From: Corynebacterium terpenotabidum Y-11
GTDB lineage: Bacteria; Actinomycetota; Actinomycetes; Mycobacteriales; Mycobacteriaceae
Direction: 5' to 3'
Assembly (NCBI RefSeq): GCF_000418365.1
Contig: NC_021663.1
Location: forward strand, 1,054,001 to 1,118,000
DNA: 64,000 nt
The notes under the pieces are model-generated. The model saw nothing but the letters and a program-made list of their open reading frames with translations. It was not told where the DNA came from and did no database searches. Made by a program: the position numbers and the translations under genes. The stretch's first letter is position 1. Each line of letters opens with the position of its first letter. Of the stretch, positions 8,777 to 17,485 are shown one piece after another.

Positions 8777-9370
8777 ATGGGTAAGCACAGTCTGAAGAAC
8801 GGTTCCTCCCGGCGCAACATCGTGGCCGCTGCCGCGATCGGCGTCGGCGCCGTCGTCGCTCTGCCTGCTACCGCCCAGGCCGCTCAGGTCCAGGTTCCCG
8901 GTACCGATATCTCCGTCGACGTTCCGGAACAGGTTCTTGAGTCCGCCAGTGCCTACGTGGACGCTAACTCCCTGACCGGTGCGGCCACCGCCGCTCAGGC
9001 CGCGGCGGCTCCGGCCGCTGTCGTCTCCACCGGTCAGCAGATCGCGGACGCCGCGCTGTCCAAGCAGGGTTCCCCCTACGTCTGGGGCGCCACCGGTCCG
9101 AACGCCTTCGACTGCTCCGGTCTGACTACCTGGGCCTACAACCAGGTCGGCAAGTCGATCCCGCGCACCTCCGGTGCTCAGGCATCGAGCGGCACCCCGG
9201 TCTCCCTCAACGCCCTGCAGCCCGGCGACATCATCTCGTACTACTCCGGTGCGTCCCACGTCGCGATCTACATCGGCGACGGCAAGATCGTCCACGCCGT
9301 CAACGAGGGCACCCCGGTTCAGGTCAACGACATGAACTACATGCCGATCAACAGCGCGGTCCGCTTCTGA
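8777..9370 (+). CDS. nlpC: Secreted NlpC/P60 peptidoglycan hydrolase, single-domain
   Basis: Predicted gamma-D-glutamyl-meso-DAP endopeptidase that cuts wall stem peptides. The ATG at 8777 has GAAAGG 11 bases upstream and gives a signal peptide ending near ATAQA (about residue 34), then a short Ala-rich linker with alternating beta-like sequence. The C-terminal 100 residues are an intact NlpC/P60 domain: catalytic Cys in FDCSGL, His in SHVAIYIG and the third residue His in KIVHAV. Total 197 residues. Its domain is closely similar to that of the next gene, so the pair looks like a tandem duplication; the same pair precedes the PimB gene in C. glutamicum. Confidence 0.93.
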   Translation: MGKHSLKNGSSRRNIVAAAAIGVGAVVALPATAQAAQVQVPGTDISVDVPEQVLESASAYVDANSLTGAATAAQAAAAPAAVVSTGQQIADAALSKQGSPYVWGATGPNAFDCSGLTTWAYNQVGKSIPRTSGAQASSGTPVSLNALQPGDIISYYSGASHVAIYIGDGKIVHAVNEGTPVQVNDMNYMPINSAVRF

Positions 9371-9392
9371 TCCGCTCCTGTCTCTGGTGACG

Positions 9393-9427
9393 ACGCCGGT
9401 ATCCCCGCTGTGGGGTGCTGGCGTTTT
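9393..9427 (+). terminator. Rho-independent terminator after the first NlpC/P60 gene
   Basis: Arms beginning ACGCC (9393) and ending GGCGT (9424) form a long GC-rich stem with inner TCCCC/GGGG pairing, followed directly by a run of four T. It lies 23 bases after the stop codon. Confidence 0.75.
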
Positions 9428-9566
9428 CCATATCCGGGTCCATTTGTCACTTGTGTACCACCTGTCACAAATTCCGGATTCTGCGTCACACTATTGCGAT
9501 TCGATCACGACTCTGTGGCAAGATGACTGCTGAATCGCCCACTCCCGTCCGAAGGGTTATTACTCC

Positions 9567-10709
9567 GTGACTTCCCGTTACATCGCCCGCCATCGTGCCG
9601 CCACCATGCACAGCGTCCGCACCGGACAGTTCCTGCGCACCGCGGCGGGTATCGGGCTCAGTATCGGTACCGCCGTCGCCGGCACCTCAGTGGCTCAGGC
9701 GGATCCCGCTCCGGCGGAAGAAGTTGTCGAGGATCCGGCGTCCTCCCCGGTGGACACCTCGCCGCTGCCCACGGACGCTGACGGTCTTCTCGACCGCCTC
9801 AATGAGGCGTCCCGGCAGGCGGAGGCGACCAGTGACCGTGTGGTGGATAACAATGCGGCGCTGGAGGATGCCCGGGTGCTGCTCGACCGTGCGAACGAGG
9901 CCGTGACCCGTTCCGCCGAGGATGCAGATGCCGCCCTGGCGCGGGTCGACGAGGTGCGCGGTCCGGTGACCGAACTCTCGCAGGCGATGTACCGCGGCGC
10001 GACCGTGGATCCTGTCACCGCCGCTATCGGTGCGGCAAGCCCGCAGGAGGCCATCGACCGCCGGGCCTACAGCTCGGCACTCAACGCCACCCGCACCGCC
10101 GCCGTCGAGGAACTCGAGGACGCGTTGACGGACGCCGCCGCGTACCGTTCCCTGGCGCTGCGGACGAAGGCCACGGCGGATTTCCAGCTCGCCGACTACG
10201 GGCAGCAGCAGATCGACCTGGCGGCCCGCACTGCCGAGCTGGACTCTCTGAAGGAGCAGATCTCCACCGCTGTGGACGGCATGTCGCCGGAGCAGAAGCA
10301 GCGGTGGGTCGACCGCAACGGTCCCATCGACGTCGACGTCGACCAGTTCCTCAACGGGGCATCCGCCGTGAGCAGTGGTGTCGTCGGGGCGGCGTTGAGC
10401 AAGTTGGGGTCGCCCTACTCCTGGGGTGCTGCCGGTCCGGACGCCTTCGACTGCTCCGGACTGATGTACTGGGCCTACCAGCAGATGGGCAAGTCCATTC
10501 CGCGCACCTCCAGCGCACAGATCGCCGGCGGGACGCCGGTGACCCGCGACCAGCTTCAGCCGGGAGACATCGTCGGCTACTTCTCCGGGGTCAGCCACGT
10601 CGGTATGTACATCGGCGACGGAAAGATCGTCCACGCCTCCGACTACGGAATCCCCGTCCAGGTCGTCAGCGTTGACAGCATGCCGTTCGCCGGCGCCGCC
10701 CGATACTGA
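9567..10709 (+). CDS. Secreted coiled-coil NlpC/P60 hydrolase (RipA-like architecture)
   Basis: Predicted septal or general peptidoglycan endopeptidase. A signal peptide ends near SVAQA (residues about 28-48). Residues about 65-260 are charged and helical with repeated Ala/Arg/Glu, consistent with the autoinhibitory coiled coil of RipA-like hydrolases. The C-terminal NlpC/P60 domain has catalytic Cys in FDCSGLMYWAY, His in SHVGMYIG and His in KIVHAS. GTG 9567 is preceded by GAAGGG at about 10 bases; an ATG 39 bases later is possible. The 380-residue size matches the corynebacterial protein upstream of pimB. The upstream gap has several GTCAC elements but no clean phased array. Confidence 0.92.
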   Translation: MTSRYIARHRAATMHSVRTGQFLRTAAGIGLSIGTAVAGTSVAQADPAPAEEVVEDPASSPVDTSPLPTDADGLLDRLNEASRQAEATSDRVVDNNAALEDARVLLDRANEAVTRSAEDADAALARVDEVRGPVTELSQAMYRGATVDPVTAAIGAASPQEAIDRRAYSSALNATRTAAVEELEDALTDAAAYRSLALRTKATADFQLADYGQQQIDLAARTAELDSLKEQISTAVDGMSPEQKQRWVDRNGPIDVDVDQFLNGASAVSSGVVGAALSKLGSPYSWGAAGPDAFDCSGLMYWAYQQMGKSIPRTSSAQIAGGTPVTRDQLQPGDIVGYFSGVSHVGMYIGDGKIVHASDYGIPVQVVSVDSMPFAGAARY

Positions 10710-10729
10710 GCCGGTGACCGGTCCCGCTG

Positions 10730-11932
10730 ATGACCACACGTGATCCGCGGTACCGCCGCGTCCTGCTCGTCACCAACGATTTCCCGCCGACCTTCGGTGG
10801 CATCCAGAGCTATCTGCGTGACTACTGCCTGGAACTGGAGCGCCGCAATCCCGGACGGTTGGTCGTGTTCGCGTCCACCCAGGATGCGGCATCGGCGGCA
10901 ACCTGTGACGCTGAACTCCCGTTCCCGGTGATCCGGTGGCCGCACCGTTTGCTGCTGCCCGGTCCCGGTGCAGCCCGGGAGATGGCCCGCATCATCCGCG
11001 AGCAGGACATCGACACTGTCTGGTTCGGCTCGTCGACCCCCTTCGCCCTGCTTGCCGGGGCCGCCCGGCGGGCAGGTGCCCGGCGGATCGTGGCGTCCAC
11101 CCACGGGCACGAGGTCGGCTGGTCGATGGTGCCCGGCGGGCGCTCGGTTCTGCGGCACATCGGACGGTCCGTCGACTGTCTCACCTACGTCTCCCGTTAT
11201 GCCCGGGGCCGCTTCATGTCGGCCTTCGGTCCGAACGTCGCCTGGGAGCCCATGCCGGGTGGGGTGGACGCGACGGTGTTCCGACCGGACCCCGACGGCC
11301 GCCAACTGGTCCGCCGCCGTCACGGTATCGATGATCGTCGCGTCATCGTCTGCGTATCGCGTCTCGTCCCGCGGAAGGGACAGGACACGCTTGTCGCAGC
11401 GATGCCCGGGATCCTCCGGCAGATTCCGGACGCACACCTTCTCATCGTCGGCCCTGGGGACTATGCGGACGCGCTGCAGGCGTCGGCGGTCGCCCTGGAT
11501 GTGGCGGACCGGGTCACCCTCACCGGCCCGGTGGACTCCGGTGAACTCGTGGCCCACTACTGTGCCGGGGATGTCTTCGCCATGCCGGTGCGCACGGAAG
11601 GTGGAGGATTCTCCGTCGAGGGTCTGGGCATCGTTTTCCTCGAGTCCCAGGCCTGCGGTGTGCCCACGGTCGCCGGCGACGGGGGAGGGGCACCGGAGTC
11701 CGTCCGGGCGGGGGACACCGGGGACGTGGTCGACGGGACCGACACCGCCGCCGTCGCGGACTGTCTCGCCGACCTGCTCAACGACCCGGAGCGGGCAGCG
11801 CGCTACTCCCGCCGGGGTCGGGACTACGTTCTCCACGCCTGGAACTGGGAGATCCTGGGTGCCCAGTTGGAGGCCGTGCTCGACGGTGATGGGCGGCGCC
11901 CTGCCCGACACAGTTGGAACTGGCGGGGCTGA
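10730..11932 (+). CDS. pimB: GT4 mannosyltransferase, PimB' family
   Basis: Predicted GDP-mannose-dependent alpha-mannosyltransferase adding the second mannose to phosphatidylinositol monomannoside on the cytoplasmic face. The protein has two Rossmann-type halves without membrane spans: acceptor motif FPPTFGGIQSYL near the N-terminus and the donor-binding stretch EGLGIVFLESQACGVP (E-x7-E) near residue 300. Length is 400 residues. It directly follows the NlpC/P60 pair by 20 bases, the same order as in C. glutamicum, where the gene is cg2400/pimB' (from memory). Assignment rests on family motifs and synteny; other PIM or glucosyl transferases of GT4 share the motifs. Confidence 0.85.
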   Translation: MTTRDPRYRRVLLVTNDFPPTFGGIQSYLRDYCLELERRNPGRLVVFASTQDAASAATCDAELPFPVIRWPHRLLLPGPGAAREMARIIREQDIDTVWFGSSTPFALLAGAARRAGARRIVASTHGHEVGWSMVPGGRSVLRHIGRSVDCLTYVSRYARGRFMSAFGPNVAWEPMPGGVDATVFRPDPDGRQLVRRRHGIDDRRVIVCVSRLVPRKGQDTLVAAMPGILRQIPDAHLLIVGPGDYADALQASAVALDVADRVTLTGPVDSGELVAHYCAGDVFAMPVRTEGGGFSVEGLGIVFLESQACGVPTVAGDGGGAPESVRAGDTGDVVDGTDTAAVADCLADLLNDPERAARYSRRGRDYVLHAWNWEILGAQLEAVLDGDGRRPARHSWNWRG

Positions 11933-12008
11933 CCGATAGCCTTGGAGGGTTGCACTGGTCGGATTTCGCCGGTGTGTTGTGGCGAACTGAGAGGACGAGG
12001 GCGCGGAC

Positions 12009-12968
12009 GTGGCGACGAGCGAACGGCTGACCATCGGTATTGACATCGGCGGGACGAACCTGCGAGCCGCCGTCGTTGACCCGACCGGGCGGATCATCGA
12101 CGTCGAGCAGCTCCCGACCCCCAGTTCCGTCGGTGCGCTGGACACCGCGATCGGACATGTCGTTGCCGCGCTGCGGACCCGACACGAGGTCGTGGCCGTC
12201 GGCCTGGCCGTCGCTGCCTTCATCACCGCCGACCAGACCTCCGTCCGCTTCGCCCCGCACCTGCCGTGGCGGGACATCGAGATCCGGGACCGCATGACCC
12301 GCGTCCTTGGCCTCCCGGTGGTACTGGAGCACGACGCCAACGCCGCGGCCTGGGGTGAACAGATCCTCGGCCCAGGGCGGGAGGCTGACACCTGGGCGTT
12401 CTTCGCGGTCGGTACCGGCATCGGCGGCGCACTCGTCACCGACAGGAAGTTGTACCGCGGGGAGTTCGGCACGGCACCCGAATTCGGTCATCTCACGGTG
12501 GTGCAGGGCGGCCGTACCTGTCCCTGCGGGAAGCGTGGCTGCCTGGAGCGCTATTGCTCGGGCAGTGCCCTGGAACTCACCGCCCGGGAGTTCATTGCCA
12601 CCGGTCGTCACCCTCGCAGTGCCCTGGCTGAGCACTACCACTCCGCGCCAGAAGGGATCACCGGCCGCACCGTCGTCCGCCTGGCCCGCGACGGGGACCC
12701 GTTGGCGCTGAAGGTTATCGAGGATTTCGCCTGTTGGATGGGGAGGGGGCTTGCTGTGGTCCAGGAGATCCTGGATCCTGGCCTCATCGTTGTCGGCGGA
12801 GGGGTGAGCAGGGACGCGGACCTGTTTCTCGACCACGCCGTGGCAGAAATGGCCGAGAATGTCGTGGGTGCGGGGCATCGTCCGCTGGCACGGGTGGAGA
12901 CCGGGGTGCTCGGGGCGGACGCAGGTATGATCGGCGTGGCATTGCTCGCCGGGACGGCGAACCCCTGA
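12009..12968 (+). CDS. glk: ROK-family glucokinase
   Basis: Phosphorylates glucose to glucose 6-phosphate, probably with ATP. The N-terminal phosphate loop IGIDIGGTNLRAAVVD, the sugar-site EHDANAAAWGE (catalytic Asp) and the ROK cysteine motif CPCGKRGCLE (zinc site) are all present. Length is 319 residues, normal for the family. Start GTG 12009 follows a purine-rich GAGAGGACGAGG. The position between pimB and the acyltransferase matches C. glutamicum glk. Substrate specificity for glucose is by family and synteny; a polyphosphate-dependent enzyme is less likely. Confidence 0.88.
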   Translation: MATSERLTIGIDIGGTNLRAAVVDPTGRIIDVEQLPTPSSVGALDTAIGHVVAALRTRHEVVAVGLAVAAFITADQTSVRFAPHLPWRDIEIRDRMTRVLGLPVVLEHDANAAAWGEQILGPGREADTWAFFAVGTGIGGALVTDRKLYRGEFGTAPEFGHLTVVQGGRTCPCGKRGCLERYCSGSALELTAREFIATGRHPRSALAEHYHSAPEGITGRTVVRLARDGDPLALKVIEDFACWMGRGLAVVQEILDPGLIVVGGGVSRDADLFLDHAVAEMAENVVGAGHRPLARVETGVLGADAGMIGVALLAGTANP

Positions 12969-12983
12969 GAGAGGATAGATTCG

Positions 12984-13763
12984 TTGCAAAACCGCACCTA
13001 CTGGTGGCTGAAGAGAGTTTTTGTCGGACCGTTCCTGTGGGTCTACAACCGCCCGTTCGCCAGCGGGCTGGACAAGATCCCGGCGACCGGTCCGGTCATT
13101 CTGGCGTCCAACCACCTTGCCGTGATGGATTCCCTCTACCTTCCGCTGCTCGCCGAGCGGCAGCTCACCTTCCTCGCGAAGAAGGAGTACTTCACCACCC
13201 CCGGGTTCGCCGGTGGGATCCAGAAGTGGTTCTTCTCCTCCGTGGGACAGGTACCTATCGACCGTGGTGACAAGGATCAGCAGGACGCCGCCATGCACAC
13301 CGCCCTGAAGGTCCTCGCCAAGGGGGACCCGCTCGGGATGTACCCGGAGGGCACCCGTTCGCCGGACGAGCGACTGTACCGCGGGAAGACCGGTATGGCG
13401 CGGATCGCCCTGGAATCCGGCGCGCCGGTCTACCCGGTGGCGATGATTGACACGCAGAAGGCGAACATCGCCGGGTCCTGGGTGCTGCGTCCCCACCGGG
13501 TCGGCGTCGTCGTCGGTGACCCGGTTGACCCTGCCGATTTCCGGGATGCGGGAGACGCCTACGCCCAGGCCCGGGCGCTCACCGACCATGTCATGGAGAA
13601 GATCGCGGAACTGTCCGGCCAGGAGTACGTCGCCGGAAGTTACGCGGCGGATGTGAAGAAGTCGCTGGAGGCCGGTCAGGGTTACCCGTCCGGGGCAGAG
13701 CCCGGTGTGGGGAAGATCCTGGGGACGAAGCCGAAGCCGCGCTTCCTGCGCTACCGGCTCTGA
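12984..13763 (+). CDS. 1-acyl-sn-glycerol-3-phosphate acyltransferase family protein
   Basis: PlsC-like acyltransferase, predicted to acylate lysophosphatidate or a related glycerol or mannolipid acceptor at the membrane. The HX4D motif is in NHLAVMDS, the acceptor motif is YPEGTRSPD, and a proline-containing GAPVYPVAM block follows. The start is a rare TTG at 12984 with GAGAGGA about 9 bases upstream, only 15 bases after glk, so it is co-transcribed. Length is 259 residues. Its 3' end overlaps the convergent glycosyltransferase by 13 bases. Confidence 0.88.
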   Translation: MQNRTYWWLKRVFVGPFLWVYNRPFASGLDKIPATGPVILASNHLAVMDSLYLPLLAERQLTFLAKKEYFTTPGFAGGIQKWFFSSVGQVPIDRGDKDQQDAAMHTALKVLAKGDPLGMYPEGTRSPDERLYRGKTGMARIALESGAPVYPVAMIDTQKANIAGSWVLRPHRVGVVVGDPVDPADFRDAGDAYAQARALTDHVMEKIAELSGQEYVAGSYAADVKKSLEAGQGYPSGAEPGVGKILGTKPKPRFLRYRL

Positions 13764-14974
13764 GCCGCGTCCCGGGTCAGGGTCCGCGTCATCCGGAAGC
13801 ACCCGATGGTGACCACCACCACGACCACGGCACGCAGCAGCAGGAGCAGGGACGCCGCCGTGGACGGGGGATCCCGGAGAATGATCTCGTCGTAGAAGAC
13901 AGGGAAGATGAGCGTGGTCAGCCCGGCGAGTGCGAGCACGCCGAGAGCGGTCCGCCGCACCACCGTGCGGTCGGCCGCCACGAGCAGCACCACCGCGGTG
14001 AGCGGGGCGACCCAGGTCACGTACTGGGGCGAAAACACCTTGTTCGACAGGATCAGCAGCATGATCAGCGTCAGCATGGCAGACAGGGCGGGCACCGGGC
14101 TCCAGTCATCGCGACGGAGCCGGCACAGGGACCATCCCAGGGCGGCCAGGACGGTCATCACCGTGAGCACCGTGGCGACCGTCAGAGCTGCGGACACGCC
14201 GGGACCGGAGATTTCGATGCTCTTCGATGGCGCATTGCGGATGTCCCAGGTGCCGGCCGGAGCCAGCGATGCCGCAACGACCAGCGGGGACGCCAGGAGA
14301 GACTCGACCTGGAGCCCGCGGTCACCCTGGTAACTCAGCGGCGAGATCAGCCGCGCAGGTCCGCAGACGATGGCGACGACGGTGCAGAGGACGCCGAGCG
14401 AGACCACGAAGCCCGATACCCGGCGCCATGTGCCACGGTCGCGGAGGCCTCCGACGAGGGCGGCGGCGAGGATCCCCGGCCACAGCTTCATCATGGTCGC
14501 AGCGGCGAGAAGCGCGGTTGCGGCGTCCCGGAGTGCGGCCCGGCGGCTGAGGAGCAGACCGCCGGACGCTGCCACGGCGAGCCCGGAGAGCAGGTCGAGT
14601 CGGGTCTCCACGATCGGTCCGGAGACGGCGATGAAGAGGATCCAGAACCAGCAGGCGTACTTCTGCCTGCTGTGGTCGTAGCGGTAGAGGAGGACCGTGA
14701 AGACCGCCGAGCACAGCAGACAGAGGAGAACGAAACCGACGGTGAAGGACGTGTCCGACCAGGTGAAGGTCGCGACCAGATGGGCAGGCCAGGTACCGAC
14801 CTCCGGATATTCGTCCATTGCCCCGGACGACGGGTCGGTCACCCCCTGTCGGTAGTAGCGGACGTCAGCGAACACGACCGGCTTCAGGGCCGCCAGGGCA
14901 AGGGCCAGCGTGTGCGCCACGGTCCAGGACAGGGCAAGCGGTACCGGTCGGGTGAGGTATGCGTTAGAGCTCAC
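13751..14974 (-). CDS. Polytopic GT87-type (DUF2029) glycosyltransferase, second of a pair
   Basis: Predicted polyprenyl-phosphate-mannose-dependent GT-C mannosyltransferase working on the outer membrane face in lipoglycan synthesis. The 407-residue protein has about ten hydrophobic helices and a periplasmic loop with acidic residues early on (ADVRYYRQG, DEYPEVGTWP), the expected site of the catalytic Asp in the first loop. GTG 14974 overlaps the stop of the upstream homologue (GTGA), so translation is coupled. A longer upstream reading frame would merely run antisense-like through that gene. Corynebacterial MptC/MptD belong to this family; I cannot tell which one this is. Confidence 0.8.
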   Translation of the reverse strand: MSSNAYLTRPVPLALSWTVAHTLALALAALKPVVFADVRYYRQGVTDPSSGAMDEYPEVGTWPAHLVATFTWSDTSFTVGFVLLCLLCSAVFTVLLYRYDHSRQKYACWFWILFIAVSGPIVETRLDLLSGLAVAASGGLLLSRRAALRDAATALLAAATMMKLWPGILAAALVGGLRDRGTWRRVSGFVVSLGVLCTVVAIVCGPARLISPLSYQGDRGLQVESLLASPLVVAASLAPAGTWDIRNAPSKSIEISGPGVSAALTVATVLTVMTVLAALGWSLCRLRRDDWSPVPALSAMLTLIMLLILSNKVFSPQYVTWVAPLTAVVLLVAADRTVVRRTALGVLALAGLTTLIFPVFYDEIILRDPPSTAASLLLLLRAVVVVVVTIGCFRMTRTLTRDAAQSR

Positions 14975-16260
14975 GTCAGGTCTTCTCTCTCCGTAGTGGA
15001 CAGTGGCGGGCCCGGGGTGACCGAGCGAGGCAGGATCCCGGTGACGACGAGCCACAGGATGCCGCACCAGACGAACTCCGGTGCCACGATCCGCATCCAG
15101 GTCGACCACCCTGCCTCGGCACCGCCACCCGAATACAGGTAGAGATGGACGGGCAGTGCGGTGGACACGGTCAGCAGTACGGCGAAAAGCACCACGGACG
15201 CAGGTCGCCGGGTGCACCACCAGCAGGCTCCGCTGACGAGCAGCATCGGCAGCACCCACACCCAGTGATGGGCCCAGGACACCGGGGACGCGAGCAGTGC
15301 CAGCAGAGCGTTGGTGCACACTGCCGCGGTCACGGCACCGACCGCGAGCTGGCGGACCATCACGACCGCCACCGCGGCCACGGTCACCACCACGGCAGCA
15401 AGCCAGATCCACGTCTGGGCGGGATCGCCGACGAACCGGGCGAGAGTTCCGCGGATCGACTGGTTGGCGGAGTACGCCAGATCTCCGATCCGGGTGGGGT
15501 CGGACAACGTGGTGAACCAGTAGCGGTGTGAGTCGGTGGGCAGGACGACCCCGGCCAGGGCAGAGAACAGGACACCGGAGACGAGGCAGGTGGCGGCTTC
15601 ACGCCACTGCCGGCGGAGGACGAAGTAGAGGCCGAAGACCGCCGGTGTCAGTTTCAGAGCGGCAGCAAGGCCGATCAGGGTGCCGCGGGGCCACCGTGTC
15701 CTCGGCACGAGCAGGTCGGCGACGACGAGCAGCATCAGCAGGATGTTGATCTGCCCGTACTCCAGAGTGTGGGTCAGCGGCCACAACCAGACTGCCGCGG
15801 GGAGCAGCAGACAGGCCCAGCGCCACAGAGTCCGACGGGTGGGCGTCCGGCCCGCCTCCCTGGCGAGTGACTGCAGGACAATGACCGCCGTCAGCACCGT
15901 GGCCAGCAGGTTGAGTGCGGTGACTCCCAGGAAACCCACGGTGGTGGGCAGCGCCGCCAACGGGGCGAACACCAGTGCGGACAGTGGAGGGTAGGTGAAG
16001 GGAAGATCGATGTCGTAGACGTGGAAGAGATCTGTGTAGAGGGGCTGACCGTCGAGGACCGCCCGGCCCCCGGCCCGGTAGACGTCGAAGTCGACGTGGT
16101 AGGTCCTGGCCTCCGGGCTCAGGAGCGTCCGGACGACCCCGATCGCGGTCACGACGGCGACACCGAGGGCGAACAGGCCCGGCGGGAAGGTCCGCGAGCC
16201 GGTGTCGGATCCGGTGTCGGGCCCGGGGGTGGGTCCGGACGGGGCGAGACTGCTGTGCAC
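14971..16260 (-). CDS. Polytopic GT87-type (DUF2029) glycosyltransferase, first of a pair
   Basis: Predicted polyprenyl-phosphate-mannose-dependent alpha-mannosyltransferase (Rv2181/MptC-like) for branching of lipomannan and lipoarabinomannan. The 429-residue protein has an N-terminal hydrophilic tail and about eleven hydrophobic helices; the first periplasmic loop contains YHVDFDVYRAGGRAVLDG, a family hallmark with the conserved acidic residues, followed by FTYPPLSAL. GTG 16260 lies 8 bases after TATGCT (16274-16269, minus), giving a leaderless start. It is the promoter-proximal gene of a two-gene operon with 13751-14974. Synteny with the Rv2181-Rv2182c region supports the assignment. Confidence 0.83.
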   Translation of the reverse strand: MHSSLAPSGPTPGPDTGSDTGSRTFPPGLFALGVAVVTAIGVVRTLLSPEARTYHVDFDVYRAGGRAVLDGQPLYTDLFHVYDIDLPFTYPPLSALVFAPLAALPTTVGFLGVTALNLLATVLTAVIVLQSLAREAGRTPTRRTLWRWACLLLPAAVWLWPLTHTLEYGQINILLMLLVVADLLVPRTRWPRGTLIGLAAALKLTPAVFGLYFVLRRQWREAATCLVSGVLFSALAGVVLPTDSHRYWFTTLSDPTRIGDLAYSANQSIRGTLARFVGDPAQTWIWLAAVVVTVAAVAVVMVRQLAVGAVTAAVCTNALLALLASPVSWAHHWVWVLPMLLVSGACWWCTRRPASVVLFAVLLTVSTALPVHLYLYSGGGAEAGWSTWMRIVAPEFVWCGILWLVVTGILPRSVTPGPPLSTTEREDLT

Positions 16261-16291
16261 GGCGCTTCAGCATATATCAGTGGACACTCAA

Positions 16292-16320
16292 TTGATCCTT
16301 CCGGACAAATGAGGCAATCT
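16292..16320 (+). promoter_or_regulatory. Putative promoter of the acyltransferase-3 gene
   Basis: TTGATC at 16292-16297 and a poor -10 CAATCT at 16315-16320 are 17 bases apart, and the GTG at 16329 follows 8 bases later. The opposite-strand TATGCT (16274-16269) serves the glycosyltransferase pair, so the 68-base gap holds two divergent start sites. Confidence 0.35.
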
Positions 16321-16328
16321 CGACAGTC

Positions 16329-17474
16329 GTGTCGGATAACAAGTCGTCATCGCAGGTCGTTTCCCGGGACCTCGAGCACCCCACGGGTGCCCCGGTGGCG
16401 ACCGGCGGTACCCGGCCAGCGGGGGGCGGCCGCCTGTTGTGGGCGGACTGTGCCAAAGGGCTGTCCATCGTGGCGGTCTGCTACATGCACGTCATCACCG
16501 GTGCCCCGGGCGGTCAGGATTCACCCTGGCAGTGGTTCAACATGGTCATGGACCCCATCCGGATGCCCATGTTCTTCCTCATTTCCGGGCTGTTCGCCCA
16601 CCGGGTGATCTCCCGCACCCTGGGTGACCTCTGGTACCGGCGGCTGTGGTTCCTCCTCGTCCCGTACCTGGTCTTCACCCCGGTGCAGGCGGCGATCCGG
16701 ATCGACATGATCGAGGACGTCACCTGGCGGAACCTGACCCGGGCGATCCTTCTCGGTGATCCGGGGATCTGGTTCCTCTACGCGCTGATGGTGTTCAACA
16801 TCCTGGCCTGCCTGCTGCGCAGGATCCCACCGTTGGCCGCGGTGGCGCTGTCGGTCGTCCCTGCCTTGTGCGTCGCCGCCGCCGGGCTGGCCCAGTACCC
16901 CGAGATCACCCACATCACGGCGTACATGCCGGCGTTTTTCCTTGGCCTGCACCTGCGGCACCTGTACTTCCGGTTGTCGGCGGCCGCCACCGACTGGCGG
17001 GTCATTCTCGGGGCCGTCGGCGCCTACATCAGCTGGGAATGGCTCGTGGACGTCCTGTACGACCGCGTCTTCGAGGGCGGGATCTCCACCGACGAGGCGG
17101 CAGTGATGTCTCTCGTGGTGTTGATGCGGACCCTCACCGCTGTGCCGTTGGGCATCCTGATCGCCACCTGGATCTCCTACACTCCCGGGCTGTCGACGAT
17201 CTTTGCCGGGATCGGTCGGCATACCCTGCCGATCTACGTGTCCCACCAAGCTGCGCTGCACCTGGTGAACGCGATCATCATCACGGCTCTTATCGACGGA
17301 AACCCGGAGCGCTGGGATTTCCTCAACGGGATGAACATCCGCATTGCCATCGGTTTCCTCACCTGTGTGGCCTCCGGGTACCTCTTCTACGGGATCGGGA
17401 AGATCCCGGTGCTGAAGTGGGTGCTGTACCCGCCGGCACTGCCCCGGCATCGGCCCCGTCGCCGGTCCGGCTAG
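16329..17474 (+). CDS. Acyltransferase-3 family integral membrane protein
   Basis: Member of the acyltransferase-3 (OafA/OPGC-like) family, which transfers acyl groups across the membrane to extracytoplasmic glycans or lipids. A disordered cytoplasmic N-terminus of about 30 residues precedes the family signature LLWADCAKGLSIVAVCYMHV, then about ten hydrophobic helices with MDPIRMPMFFLISGLFAHR and the late HTLPIYVSHQAALHLVNA. Length is 381 residues. The acceptor is unknown; its position divergent from two mannosyltransferases suggests an envelope glycolipid, which is inference. Confidence 0.82.
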   Translation: MSDNKSSSQVVSRDLEHPTGAPVATGGTRPAGGGRLLWADCAKGLSIVAVCYMHVITGAPGGQDSPWQWFNMVMDPIRMPMFFLISGLFAHRVISRTLGDLWYRRLWFLLVPYLVFTPVQAAIRIDMIEDVTWRNLTRAILLGDPGIWFLYALMVFNILACLLRRIPPLAAVALSVVPALCVAAAGLAQYPEITHITAYMPAFFLGLHLRHLYFRLSAAATDWRVILGAVGAYISWEWLVDVLYDRVFEGGISTDEAAVMSLVVLMRTLTAVPLGILIATWISYTPGLSTIFAGIGRHTLPIYVSHQAALHLVNAIIITALIDGNPERWDFLNGMNIRIAIGFLTCVASGYLFYGIGKIPVLKWVLYPPALPRHRPRRRSG

Positions 17475-17485
17475 AGTGGACGCCC

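Noticed and set aside
9446..9508. Repeated GTCAC elements before the second NlpC/P60 gene as an MtrA array
   Set aside because: Spacings of 18-21 bases do not match the 11-bp phasing, so they are not called.
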